This document shows, in pieces, positions 53,370 through 61,642 of a DNA stretch of 64,000 nt (the first letter of the stretch is position 1; each line of letters begins with the position of its first letter). The position numbers and the translations under genes are program-made. The notes below the pieces were generated by a model. It was not told where the DNA came from. It worked only from the letters and a program-made list of their open reading frames with translations, and did no database searches. This stretch comes from Planctomycetota bacterium. GTDB lineage: Bacteria > Planctomycetota > SZUA-567 > H5-PLA8. The DNA lies in contig JAOSKN010000002.1 in NCBI GenBank assembly GCA_027493525.1, positions 1,831,326-1,895,325 on the forward strand. Direction: 5' to 3'.

Positions 53370-53921
53370 TCACCAGGCCAGGGCGCTTTTGTCTTCTTCC
53401 AAAGGCTCGCTGCCCACGCGATAGCCCTTGGCTTTCAGCAACTCGACGGTCTCTTCGTAATGCGTGAAGGCGGAGGCCTTGACCAGCAGCAGCAGGTCGT
53501 GCCGATCCGGGGGAAAGGCGTCCAGGAGCGCAAGGAGTCGGCGGAGGAATTCGGCCGGATCGCGTTCGTCGAGCACGCGCGGCGGCTGCTTCTCGAAGAG
53601 GGACTGGAGGCAGGCGCGCCCGGCGGAACACTCGATGAGGAGGACGTCCTTCTTCGGGTCGTCCTGGACGAGCCCGTAGATGACCTGTTCAGGGAGGCGT
53701 TCCCAGCGCTCGCGCCGGGCCGTGAGGCGCTGGAGCTTCTGTTTCAGCGCGCGCGGATCGCGCGGATCGGCGGGGGCCTTTTCCGCGCCCGAAGAGGGGG
53801 ATACGAGCTGGTCGATGAGCAGCAGCAGGACGAGAAAGATCATCAGCCCGCTCAGGCCCGTGATCAGATCCTGGAAGGAGAAGAACGAGAAGGCCGCGTC
53901 GGTGCGCTTCCAGCGTGCCAT
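53370..53921 (-). CDS. ExbD/MotB-like single-helix membrane protein 2
   Basis: 183 residues. The helix FQDLITGLSGLMIFLVLLLL (20-39) carries the Asp at its cytosolic edge. The periplasmic domain has DVLLIECSAGRACLQS, DRHDLLLLVKASAFTHYEET and ends in LEEDKSALAW. The same plan as the downstream gene suggests a heterodimeric plug. The ATG overlaps the stop of the ExbB-like gene (TGATG). Confidence 0.8.
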   Translation of the reverse strand: MARWKRTDAAFSFFSFQDLITGLSGLMIFLVLLLLIDQLVSPSSGAEKAPADPRDPRALKQKLQRLTARRERWERLPEQVIYGLVQDDPKKDVLLIECSAGRACLQSLFEKQPPRVLDERDPAEFLRRLLALLDAFPPDRHDLLLLVKASAFTHYEETVELLKAKGYRVGSEPLEEDKSALAW

Positions 53922-54769
53922 CAGGCGCCGGCCTCCTGGTCCACGAGCTTGAGCCGGCCGATGATCCAGCGGTGGCAGTAGTCGTCGCACTCGAGGAGGA
54001 ACTCGTCCTCCTGCTTGCGGGTGAAGGTGAGGAGCAGTTGCAGGATCAGGGTGCAGACGAGGCCTTCGAGGGTGGTGTCGAAGGCGACGCCGAGGCCGGC
54101 GACGACGTCCTTCAGCGAAGCGCGCAGGGGCTCCAGCGAGGACATTTCGGAAAGCGTCGAGCCGAAGGCGCCGATGGCCGCCGAGAGGCCCACGGCGGTG
54201 CCGATGAAGCCCAGGACGGGCATGGCCCAGAGCAGCCCGCGGAGCACGCCGTAGGAGGTGTCGAGGATGTTCTGGTCGCCCTCGGACTGCGAACGGATGA
54301 TGACCTCCACGTCGGAGACGCGCCCGAGGTTCTTGAGGTTCGAGAGCGCGCGCAGGATGCGGCTGAAGAGCACGAAGCGCTCGGGATCCTCGACCTGCTT
54401 GTAGAGCATCTCGAGCACCTGGTCGACGGAGGTGGGCGTCAGGACGTACTCGTAATCCAGGGGCGTGACGCGGACGGCGAGGGCCTGCTTCTGGAGCGCG
54501 AGCTTGCGGCGCTTGAGCAGCAGGATCGCCAGGCCCCAGAAGAAGAACGCCGCGATGAAGTAGGGGATCAGGCCGCGCTGCATCCAGATCGTGGCGAGGT
54601 AGCTGCCCGGAAACGCGAAAAGGATGCCGTAGGCGGCCACGCCGAGGATCAGTCCGATCAGGAGCGAGAAGAGCGGGTTGACGTTGGTGTGCTTGCCCGC
54701 CGGGAACATGAACTTGCGTTCGATGTCCTGGCGTTCCCACGAGAGCATGGCCTTGGCGGTGGGGTTCAT
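53921..54769 (-). CDS. MotA/TolQ/ExbB-type proton channel protein
   Basis: 282 residues from the ATG at 54769, which overlaps the preceding stop (ATGA). Two hydrophobic segments near the N-terminus (about 33-56, 67-88), then a cytosolic helix region, then the family pair of helices with WAMPVLGFIGTAVGLSAAIG and KDVVAGLGVAFDTTLEGLVC, whose Thr and Gly match the ExbB/TolQ proton path. With the two ExbD-like genes it should form an ion-driven motor in the inner membrane. No TonB gene is present. Confidence 0.9.
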   Translation of the reverse strand: MNPTAKAMLSWERQDIERKFMFPAGKHTNVNPLFSLLIGLILGVAAYGILFAFPGSYLATIWMQRGLIPYFIAAFFFWGLAILLLKRRKLALQKQALAVRVTPLDYEYVLTPTSVDQVLEMLYKQVEDPERFVLFSRILRALSNLKNLGRVSDVEVIIRSQSEGDQNILDTSYGVLRGLLWAMPVLGFIGTAVGLSAAIGAFGSTLSEMSSLEPLRASLKDVVAGLGVAFDTTLEGLVCTLILQLLLTFTRKQEDEFLLECDDYCHRWIIGRLKLVDQEAGA

Positions 54770-56472
54770 GGAGCGCTTCCTGTGTTGAGAGGGAAGGTGG
54801 CGGGCAGCGCGTCGAGGGTCTCGGGGCCGGAGTGCGCCGCGAGGACTTCGCGGGTGGATCTGCGGTCGAGCGGGGAGAGCAGGGGCTGGCCGGGGTGCAC
54901 GGCGGCCTGCGGGAGCCACTGGAGCCGGCCCGCGGCGTCGCGGAAGGCGGCGATGGCGAAGGCGCTTCCGCCGCCGCCGGGGACGAGCGCCCAGTACTCG
55001 GGGAATTCCCCCTGGCCGTCGAGGGCGCGGGGCGCCCAGCGCCCGGCTTCGTCCCGCTCGGCGACGGCGCTGAGCGCGAGCGGACGCAGGAGCCCCGCGG
55101 CGCCGGCCTTGCGGACCGCGCCGAGGCGGCGCGCGTCCTCCGCGAGCTTCGCCAGTTCGGGCGCGAGGGTCTCGAGGCGCGCGCGGGTTTCCTCGAGCCG
55201 CTTCGCGACGGCCGGGGAGCCGGCGAGCCAGAAGGAGAGCGGCTCGGCGCAGAGCTTGACGACCTGCTCGCGCAGCCCCTTGGGCGGGCGGAACAGGTGG
55301 ACGCGGTTGGCGTCGAGGTCGAAGAGTTCGGCCAGCAGAATCGCGCGCACGTAGGGGTCGGCCTCGCGCGCGGCGGCGACGCGCCCGAACATCTCGGGGA
55401 GCAGGGAAGTCCACTCGGGGCGCTCGACTTCGCGTTCGAGCAGCCCGGCCAGTTCGGCGGCCAGGTTCACGTGCGCGGGCGTTCGGATCGCGGGGCGCGC
55501 GTCCTCGCGGAAGAGCTTGGGGCTGAGGCCCTCGGCGCCGTCCTGGAAGACCGGGATGCTCACCTGCCCGTCGCCGGTCCGGTTCGGCCGTTCGCCGTCC
55601 AGGGTGTAGTAGCGGGCCTGGGCGCCGGTCTCGCGGCCCGCGAGGACGACCTCGCGAAGGCGGGTCATCAGGTCGCCCTTGAGCTGCGCCTGGAGGTGCT
55701 TGAGGTCGTCGCCGCCCTCGCGGGAGAGGCGCGCGTGGTCGAGGTGGATGCGCAGGAGTTCGGCGTAGGGGCCGGCTCCGGAGGCGAGGCGCTCGTCGCC
55801 GAGCAGGAAGTCGTGGAACTCGCGGCAGGGCGGGAGCACGGGGCCGCGCGGCGCGGCGCCGAACTTTCCGGCCGCGCGCGCGCCGAATTCGAGGACGTTC
55901 CGGTACGCGGGCGCGTGAGCCAGCCAGCGCTCGGCGCTCCGAACCTCCGGCGCGAGGGGAAAGCGGGGGCGCAGGCCGGCGAGTTCCTTCAGGTAGGCGT
56001 CCAGGTCCGGCAGGAGCGCGCAGACGCGGCGGAATTCCTCGCGCCATTTCAGGCGCTCCTCGGGGCCCATGGGCGCGGGCGCCTCGTCGGGTTCGGGGAG
56101 CGGCGCGGCGCCGGAAGGATCCGCGACCGGCGCGGGGCGCGTGCTCGTGGGGGTAATGGCGGTATCGCGGAGCTTTTTAGATTGCAGGTGAAGCCAGCCC
56201 GCCACCCCGCCGGCCAAGGCCAGGAGCGCGACGACCCACGCGACGCGCGTCCAGCGCCGCCTGCGCTGCTCGATCCACTCGTAATTGCGGATGTAGGCGA
56301 CGGCGCGCTCGCGCAGACCGGGCGGGTACTTCGCGCCGAAGTTCTCGACTTCGCGCATCTGCATGCGTACGGCGGGCGCCTTGGCGCCGTCGTTCAGCAT
56401 GGCCTCGAGCAGGGCCAGGCTGCGCCGGAAGTCGAGGTCCGGCGCGCCGGCCGTTACGATCGGCGCACTCAC
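54766..56472 (-). CDS. Single-pass membrane protein of the ExbB/ExbD-like operon
   Basis: 568 residues, first gene of the operon. An N-terminal cytosolic helical part (RRSLALLEAMLNDGAKAP, about 15-32) and a basic stretch before one membrane helix (VAWVVALLALAGGVAGWLHL, about 77-96). The large outer part is helical, with no motif I recognise. Four-base overlap with the ExbB-like gene shows coupling, so it is probably the load or effector of the motor, but that is inference. Confidence 0.75.
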   Translation of the reverse strand: MSAPIVTAGAPDLDFRRSLALLEAMLNDGAKAPAVRMQMREVENFGAKYPPGLRERAVAYIRNYEWIEQRRRRWTRVAWVVALLALAGGVAGWLHLQSKKLRDTAITPTSTRPAPVADPSGAAPLPEPDEAPAPMGPEERLKWREEFRRVCALLPDLDAYLKELAGLRPRFPLAPEVRSAERWLAHAPAYRNVLEFGARAAGKFGAAPRGPVLPPCREFHDFLLGDERLASGAGPYAELLRIHLDHARLSREGGDDLKHLQAQLKGDLMTRLREVVLAGRETGAQARYYTLDGERPNRTGDGQVSIPVFQDGAEGLSPKLFREDARPAIRTPAHVNLAAELAGLLEREVERPEWTSLLPEMFGRVAAAREADPYVRAILLAELFDLDANRVHLFRPPKGLREQVVKLCAEPLSFWLAGSPAVAKRLEETRARLETLAPELAKLAEDARRLGAVRKAGAAGLLRPLALSAVAERDEAGRWAPRALDGQGEFPEYWALVPGGGGSAFAIAAFRDAAGRLQWLPQAAVHPGQPLLSPLDRRSTREVLAAHSGPETLDALPATFPLNTGSAP

Positions 56473-56662
56473 GCTGGAATCTCCGCAGGTTCGCCGTGCG
56501 GGCGCCGCGCCCGCTCGCGCCGCGAGCCCTTCAGGTTATCGAGCGCGCGCCGTACCGCTAACGCCGAAAGGGGGATTGCGCGCGAGACGGCGACTTGAAG
56601 TGGAAGCCGCACGCGGCAGGTATATGCTCTTGTGTTCCGGCCCGGCGCGCGGCGGAGCGGAT

Positions 56663-56706
56663 GAGGGGGTAGCTCAGGCGGTAGAGCAACGGATTTTTAA
56701 TCCGTT
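56663..56706 (+). tRNA. tRNA-Lys(TTT), 3' half missing
   Basis: The acceptor 5' strand (56663-56669), TA, D-stem GCTC...GAGC and a complete anticodon arm ACGGA-TTTTTAA-TCCGT (anticodon TTT at 56696-56698) are present. After 56706 the sequence becomes AT-rich and has no T-arm (no GTTCRA), no variable loop and no 3' acceptor strand. The gene is therefore broken at the 3' side of the anticodon stem. It marks the start of an accessory region that ends beyond the window with a tyrosine recombinase. Confidence 0.8.
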
Positions 56707-56741
56707 ATTTATGGCTGGTAAAGATTTATCTTACATTCATC

Positions 56742-56921
56742 TTACACTCTATCTGCCGTAGCCTGATAGTCCTTGTCTCGACAGTTCCAGACTGTCCCAG
56801 GATGGGGGAAACCCGGCGCCGTCGTGATGTTCATCACCCTGTGGTCCTGGACCGTCCAGCCGCACGCTTCAAGCTGGCGGTCGATCAGCTTCCGCGCCTT
56901 GTCTTCCGGGCCTTCGGGCAT
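56742..56921 (-). pseudogene. Fragment of type I restriction HsdR N-terminus
   Basis: From the ATG at 56921 the reading MPEGPEDKARKLIDRQLEAC continues GWTVQDHRVMNI, matching the first 35 residues of HsdR or related DEAD-box restriction subunits (the RxxID..L..AGW.VQD..xMN pattern). After about residue 36 the homology ends and a stop comes at 56742. Residual piece of a deleted restriction gene. Confidence 0.6.
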
Positions 56922-56975
56922 GACTTGGCTTCCGGGCGCACCGCCGCCTGTCCAGGAACCGCAGGTAGAGAATAA

Positions 56976-57275
56976 GGGGACATCTTGCCACAAGGTGCAG
57001 GCGAGGCAAGTGGCTGGGGGTAAGGATGTTTCAGGGGACTTGCTGGACTTTACTCCGCCATGGCCGAACTGGAACGCGCGGCCATCGTCGAGCGCGTCAA
57101 AGCGGGCGTCGAACGCGCCCGCCGCGAGGGCAAGGTCCTGGGCCGACCGCGCGCCGATCTGGACCTGGACCGCCTCGTGACGCTGCGACAGCAGGGTTTG
57201 TCCGTCCGCGAGATCGCCCGCCGCCTGGGCGTCAGCAAGTCCCGAATTCATGTCGCGCTCAAAACGGATGTCCCC
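56976..57275. repeat. 300-bp unit with GGGGACATC terminal inverted repeat
   Basis: GGGGACATC at 56976-56984 is matched by its complement GATGTCCCC at 57267-57275. The unit contains the serine recombinase fragment, whose last codons are formed by the right repeat. It may be the remnant of an insertion element; nine bases is short enough that chance is possible. Confidence 0.4.
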
Positions 57276-57302
57276 AAATCCTCACCGGTTCCAGCCACGT
57301 AA
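57060..57302 (+). pseudogene. Serine recombinase C-terminal fragment
   Basis: MAELERAAIVERVKAGVERA, the basic RREGKVLGRPR and a helix-turn-helix (LSVREIARRLGVSKSRIHVA) correspond to the end of the resolvase/invertase catalytic core plus the DNA-binding domain. The catalytic Ser region, about 100 residues, is missing. In-frame codons upstream (LAGLYSA) prolong the match only slightly. The ATG is an internal residue of the ancestor. The last 12 residues are atypical. Confidence 0.8.
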
Positions 57303-57373
57303 GCCGGGCATTTCCAACGCGATTTCGCGCCGAAATGCGAGTCCATCAACCTTTAGTTTCCTGGACGCCTTCG

Positions 57374-57514
57374 TATCCCGCCTAAGTCATTTTTCAGGCG
57401 GGACTTGACTCTTATTCCGCGCGCCACGGCTCCAGGGCGGTGTCAGGGGTACACCATCGCCCAACCGCGCATTTCCGCGCCGATCCCGCAACCTATTTTT
57501 CACGCGGGACTTGC
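57374..57514. repeat. Two REP-like hairpins
   Basis: ATTTTTCAGGCGGGACTTG (57389-57407) and ATTTTTCACGCGGGACTTG (57495-57513) differ by one base. Each is preceded by TCCCGC at the right distance to form a stem with GCGGGA around an AT-rich loop. They lie in 57303-57938, which otherwise shows no supported gene. Confidence 0.6.
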
Positions 57515-57938
57515 GCCAACGCTGCCGCTGAAGCGCCCAAACCGCTCCGATTCAGAAGCCGCGCCAGCCCGACCGTGCACGCTCACGCAACTCGTTCTGG
57601 AAAAAATGGATTGCAGCCTCACCGCCCGCCGACCGCCATATGACCGTCATTCGACCGTCCACGCCGAAGCCATGTTTCCGGACCTGCGCAGCGTCCGCCG
57701 AACCGATTGAGACATCTCCACCGCCTCACCCACCGACCTCAAAGCAGGCGCGAGCCTCGCGCCAGGCAGCCCCGCGCGCGCGTTTCCAGGGCCTCTGGCG
57801 AAGTCTTCACGCTCTCAGGCACGAAATTGCTGCCTCGCCCCGCCGCATCGTCCAGGGCGCGCTGAGGCGCTTGTGAGACACGGGACGCATCGGTAAAACG
57901 TCTTCACGTCCCGACTCACCGCGTTCCAGGAGCCCGCC

Positions 57939-58553
57939 ATGCCCGCACCCGCGAAGAAACCCGGCGCCGCCCGTTCGCGCGCCAAGGGCCAGGTGCTCGT
58001 GCTGGAGGTCGCCCTGCTGGACCTCAAGCCGCGCATCTGGCGGCGCTTCGCCATCGCCGACGGCGGCACGCTCGCCGAACTGCACTACGCGCTTCAGGCG
58101 GTCATGGGTTGGTACGACTGCCACCTCCACGAGTTCGCGATCCGGGGCCAGCGCTACGGCGTTCCCGATCCCGAGATGAACTTCGACGAGGACGAAGACC
58201 TGCTCGACGAGGCGAAGTTCAAGCTCGCGCGCGTGCTGGGCGGGCCGAAGACCTCGTTTCGGTACCTGTACGATTTCGGGGACAACTGGGAGCACGAGGT
58301 CAAGGTCGTGGCCGTCCAGGCGCCGGAGCCGGGCCACGAGTACCCGCTCTGCCTCGCGGGCGAGCGCGCCTGTCCGCCCGAGGATTGCGGCAGCACGTGG
58401 GGCTACGGGCAGTTGTTGGACATCTTGAAAAACCCGAAGCACGCGGAATACAAGGAGCGCGTGGAGTGGCTGGACGGCCCCTACGACCCGGAACGCTTCG
58501 ATCTGGCCGAGGTCAACGAGCGGTTGAGACAGGGGCCGGTTGAGGAGGAGTAG
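57939..58553 (+). CDS. Plasmid pRiA4b ORF-3 family protein
   Basis: 204 residues. VLVLEVALLDLKPRIWRRFA opens the family, followed by LHEFAIRGQRYG, YLYDFGDNWEHEVKVV (the hallmark YDFGD.W.H) and the Cys-rich LAGERACPPEDCGSTWGY near the C-terminus. The family is common on plasmids and in accessory DNA; function unknown. GGAG lies 10 bases before the ATG. The 48-residue gene downstream may be its partner. Confidence 0.92.
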   Translation: MPAPAKKPGAARSRAKGQVLVLEVALLDLKPRIWRRFAIADGGTLAELHYALQAVMGWYDCHLHEFAIRGQRYGVPDPEMNFDEDEDLLDEAKFKLARVLGGPKTSFRYLYDFGDNWEHEVKVVAVQAPEPGHEYPLCLAGERACPPEDCGSTWGYGQLLDILKNPKHAEYKERVEWLDGPYDPERFDLAEVNERLRQGPVEEE

Positions 58554-58707
58554 GCCGCCGCCCGGTGTCCCGGCGCGCGTATCGTACCCTTCGGTTCGTG
58601 TCCGCGCACGCTCTCGCGTTCGCCCGCACCGGCCTTTGTGTAGGCGGGTAGCCCTTTGCCGCCGCGTCGAGTACAACCGCCGCCTTCAACCACCAGGGAG
58701 CCTCCCC

Positions 58708-58854
58708 ATGCCCCGCCGCCGGGCCAAGCCCGCCAAGTCCAAGCTACCCCGTGGCCGCAAGCCCATCTTCACGCCGGAGCAGAAGCGCGTGCTGGAGCGG
58801 CTGATCCGGGAGGCGTTGAAGGCGGAATTGGGGCGGCTGGTCAGGGGGTTGTAG
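58708..58854 (+). CDS. Small basic protein of unknown function
   Basis: 48 residues from the ATG at 58708 with AGGGAG 7 bases upstream. Lys/Arg-rich start (MPRRRAKPAKSKLPRGRKP), then an amphipathic helix pair (FTPEQKRVLERLIREALKAE and LGRLVRGL). The good ribosome binding site, Ala/Lys codon use like the neighbours and position after the pRiA4b gene support a real gene. Confidence 0.6.
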   Translation: MPRRRAKPAKSKLPRGRKPIFTPEQKRVLERLIREALKAELGRLVRGL

Positions 58855-59293
58855 GGGACGGGCCTGGGCCTGCGGCGCAGTTCGGATCGGAACGGGAATC
58901 CGGCGCCGCGACGTGGAGCCCAATCCGTCCGTCCGCGCACGCGCGGATGAAACCGCCAAGGGCATGGCATCGGAGCAAGCCTTCAGCGCCCGCCACCGGT
59001 GCCACCCGCCGAAAGCGCCGCGCGCCGAACCCATCCTTGCGCGGGGCGAGCAGCCCGCGGTCTCGGCGCGGCGGCTTCACTTCGGCGGCGATCCCAACCT
59101 GGTCAAGCTCGACATCCGCGTCTTGCGCTCGGTCAAACGCAGCGCTTGATGTTCGTGTATGCCGTGGCTCCTTGGCAATGCAAAAATCGTTCGCCTCATC
59201 CGCGCGCGAGAAGTGCGGTCGCAGTTGTTCCATCCGTTGCACTCCTTTCGCGCCTCAGGCTCCTTTAGAGGCTTCACTGTCCGGTGAGCCGCT
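58855..59293. other. Stretch without supported genes
   Basis: 439 bases between the small basic gene and the immunity-like gene. Several open frames overlap here on both strands, but none has a start with a ribosome binding site or a recognisable domain. GC content falls towards the right as the AT-richer toxin region begins. Confidence 0.5.
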
Positions 59294-59602
59294 TCACGGG
59301 ACTCCAAGTAATCGTTCAATTTTATTTGTCATAGTAGTAATTGCCATTGAGAGCCCTGGAATATCCCCTCCATTTTCCTGTACCCTCTCTGTTTGCCACT
59401 GCATAAAAAGCGGAATGTACCATAGCAGAGATACAAGTCTCCGTGGAAGAAGCGCATCATTAGGGATGGGAATGTTCGACACCTTTGTTAGTGCACGCCG
59501 AAAGTCTTCCTCAGAAAATTGCCCCTGGCGGATTTTCCAGAAGAAGCCATCTTCCGGCATCCACTCCGACTCTAATTCTCTAATCTCATCTTCGTAACTC
59601 AT
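59294..59602 (-). CDS. Putative immunity protein for the adjacent toxin
   Basis: 102 residues, acidic at the N-terminus (MSYEDEIRELESEWMPEDGF), mostly helical with LVSLLWYIPLFMQWQTERVQ. Unknown family. It is 15 bases downstream of the ART-type toxin gene, on the same strand, with the same AT-richer composition. AGGAGGACG precedes the ATG. The position and size fit an immunity gene; no direct sequence proof. Confidence 0.65.
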   Translation of the reverse strand: MSYEDEIRELESEWMPEDGFFWKIRQGQFSEEDFRRALTKVSNIPIPNDALLPRRLVSLLWYIPLFMQWQTERVQENGGDIPGLSMAITTMTNKIERLLGVP

Positions 59603-59617
59603 CTTCGTCCTCCTACT

Positions 59618-60937
59618 TTATTGAACAGGCAGGATTGCTTCAGGTGGTATACTTCCCTGAATCAGCACTTCTTGAGCATTTATAGCCCACCTTGAGTGCA
59701 TAGTATTTATTGACTGCCCTGGAATTCCTTTCGTTAGATCAACTACCGGTCGATTACCAATTTTTGAAAGATCGATTCTGACCACGCCGTGCTCACCAAA
59801 AAGCGCTTTCGCAATTTCGAACGATCTGGTTGTTGAAATCCATTGGGATGCTCTCTTTCCTGCAACGTGAGATGCCACACTATTTGAAGCTCCTGGAGCA
59901 CGTGCGACTAAACCAGAAGCCGCATCTTCACCCAATGCTAGCCCACGATAGACAAAGTTGCCTTCACCCCTCATCGCATTGGCAGCCAAATTCATGCCAG
60001 GACCATGGAACTTCGGAGGCAAGGCGTTCAATTCGCCACTGGGCGTGCCCGCCGCGAACCTTTCACCAAGTGTGACCTTTACATTTGCCTCAAGCTCTGG
60101 CGACAAACGCAATACCTTGCCACTTGCCCCTGCCTCTTCCAGAGACAGTAATGACTCACCTTGTGCGGCTGGCGCCTTACCTCCAAGTTTGTGGAGCGCA
60201 ATCGCCGTGCCGACATCAAACAGAAGACTTGCCCCCGCCCTCGCCTTTCGTTCGGGGTCTTGGCTCGTGAAGTCAGCATACTGTGTCTTGCCATATTCGA
60301 AGAGCCCGAAAGTTTGCTGTGCAGCGGGCAGCAGTTGAAGATCATCGAAAGGATTTCCACGCCTCCAAGTGCCAGGAACGAGTCCGGGGTAAACAGCATC
60401 CGAATCAGAATTAAACGGTCGAAGATTCGTAAAACCTAGAACGCCCTTGGCAAGCTCTACGTTCTCTTCCGTTGAGGTTTCAACTGGCGATAGCTGACGC
60501 CGCCGCTCATTCAAAGTCCCGAAGAACTCCTTAAGTACCGCTGCGCCTTTATTTGCTTGTTCATTCCTTGCCCAGTTTGACGTGGGAATTGATCTTGTAG
60601 ATTGCGCGATTCCACCCGAGCCAGACGTCCATTTACCAAGGTAGTCAAGTATGCCGGGACCTTCACCGTCTCCATCATCAATCCAGTACCAATGACCAAG
60701 TATGTACCACCATTCCGTCCCCATCGGATCCCACCGATTAACCGGGTCGCCGCCTGCGTATCTTCTTGGCACCGCCACGAGAATCAGGGGTGTGCCTTCC
60801 CCGGCGCATGTCTGCACCAGCACGACCGTCACGGTCGCAGGGCGCGGCCGGGGCTTCGCGGCGACGGGATCGGCGTTGGCGCTGGAGCAGACGAGGGCCA
60901 GGGCCGCCAGGATGAAGCGGAGCATCTTGAGGGGCAT
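59618..60937 (-). CDS. Secreted RHS-tip-like protein with ADP-ribosyltransferase-type toxin domain
   Basis: 439 residues. Signal peptide MPLKMLRFILAALALVCSSA-NA, a short linker, then RRYAGGDPVNRWDPMG (58-73), which is the end of an RHS core without any core before it. The C-terminal domain (about 285-439) shows the R-S-E pattern of ADP-ribosyltransferases: Arg331 in FVYRGLALGE, Ser368 in SQWISTTRSFEIAKALFG and Glu423 in INAQEVLIQGSIPPEAI. Probably an orphan polymorphic toxin tip exported by Sec. Markedly less GC-rich than neighbours, suggesting transfer. The target is unknown. Confidence 0.75.
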   Translation of the reverse strand: MPLKMLRFILAALALVCSSANADPVAAKPRPRPATVTVVLVQTCAGEGTPLILVAVPRRYAGGDPVNRWDPMGTEWWYILGHWYWIDDGDGEGPGILDYLGKWTSGSGGIAQSTRSIPTSNWARNEQANKGAAVLKEFFGTLNERRRQLSPVETSTEENVELAKGVLGFTNLRPFNSDSDAVYPGLVPGTWRRGNPFDDLQLLPAAQQTFGLFEYGKTQYADFTSQDPERKARAGASLLFDVGTAIALHKLGGKAPAAQGESLLSLEEAGASGKVLRLSPELEANVKVTLGERFAAGTPSGELNALPPKFHGPGMNLAANAMRGEGNFVYRGLALGEDAASGLVARAPGASNSVASHVAGKRASQWISTTRSFEIAKALFGEHGVVRIDLSKIGNRPVVDLTKGIPGQSINTMHSRWAINAQEVLIQGSIPPEAILPVQ

Positions 60938-60993
60938 GAAGACATTCTATGTACGATCCAGCGCGTAGCGACTGCGCCAGCCCTATCCATTAT

Positions 60994-61019
60994 GTCGGTA
61001 TATATTGATAACTACCGAC
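60994..61019 (+). promoter_or_regulatory. Inverted-repeat operator upstream of abiEi
   Basis: GTCGGTA (60994-61000) and TACCGAC (61013-61019) form a perfect 7-bp inverted repeat with 12 bases between. AbiEi antitoxins are known to repress their own promoter by binding inverted repeats, so this is the likely operator. It overlaps the -35 of the candidate promoter. Confidence 0.7.
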
Positions 61020-61031
61020 GTTGAGTATAGA
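61005..61031 (+). promoter_or_regulatory. Candidate abiE promoter, leaderless start
   Basis: TTGATA (61005-61010) and TATAGA (61026-61031) are 15 bases apart. Transcription would start at about 61037-61040, next to the ATG at 61040, and no ribosome binding site is present, so the mRNA is probably leaderless. Confidence 0.55.
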
Positions 61032-61039
61032 CTTCCGGC

Positions 61040-61642
61040 ATGGCCAAGAGCGCGCCCGAGCGGATCGTCGAGCTTGCCGGAAAGGCAGGCCTCCTGCGTC
61101 CCCGCGACCTGGACGAGCGCGGCATACCCCGTTTCCACCTTACGGGCCTGGTTCGCGAAGGGCGCCTGCTGCGGGTCGGACGGGGGCTTTACATGTCGGC
61201 CGACGCCCAGCCGACCGAGCACCTGGCTCTGGCCGAGGCGTGCAAGCGCGTCCCTCACGGCGTGCTGTGTCTCCTCTCCGCGCTTCAGTACCACGGCCTC
61301 ACCACGCAATTGCCGCGCGAGGTATGGCTTGCCATCGGCGTGAAGGCACGCCGCCCGAAGGTGGATGTCCCGGCCATCCGCGTCTGCCGCTTCTCGGGGG
61401 AGGCGCTGACGGCTGGCGTCGAGGATCGCCGGATCGAGGGCGTGCCGGTGCGCGTCTACAACGTTCCCAAGACCGTCGCCGACTGCTTCAAGTACCGCAA
61501 CAAGATCGGCCTGGACGTGGCCCTGGAGGCGCTGCGCGACGCCAGGCGCCGCCGCAAGTGTTCCGCCGACGACCTCTGGAAGTATGCCAAGACATGCCGC
61601 GTGGCCAACGTCATGCGCCCCTACCTGGAGGCGCTGGGATGA
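61040..61642 (+). CDS. abiEi: AbiEi-family antitoxin
   Basis: 200 residues. Winged-helix N-terminus (VELAGKAGLLRPRDLDERGI, PRFHLTGLVREGRLLRVGRG LY region) followed by the antitoxin C-domain with HGVLCLLSALQYHGLT, GVPVRVYNVPKTVADCFKYR and the helical end. Overlaps abiEii by ATGA. Neutralises the AbiEii nucleotidyltransferase and autoregulates. Complete, with a matching operator upstream. Confidence 0.92.
   Translation: MAKSAPERIVELAGKAGLLRPRDLDERGIPRFHLTGLVREGRLLRVGRGLYMSADAQPTEHLALAEACKRVPHGVLCLLSALQYHGLTTQLPREVWLAIGVKARRPKVDVPAIRVCRFSGEALTAGVEDRRIEGVPVRVYNVPKTVADCFKYRNKIGLDVALEALRDARRRRKCSADDLWKYAKTCRVANVMRPYLEALG

Noticed and set aside
56663..56760. Intact tRNA-Lys or one split by a group I intron
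   Set aside because: No T-arm or 3' acceptor strand follows within 100 bases, and the break is after the anticodon stem instead of in the loop where such introns sit.
58841..59242. 133-codon minus frame in the gene-free stretch
   Set aside because: No ribosome binding site, no recognisable motif and several overlapping frames of equal length.
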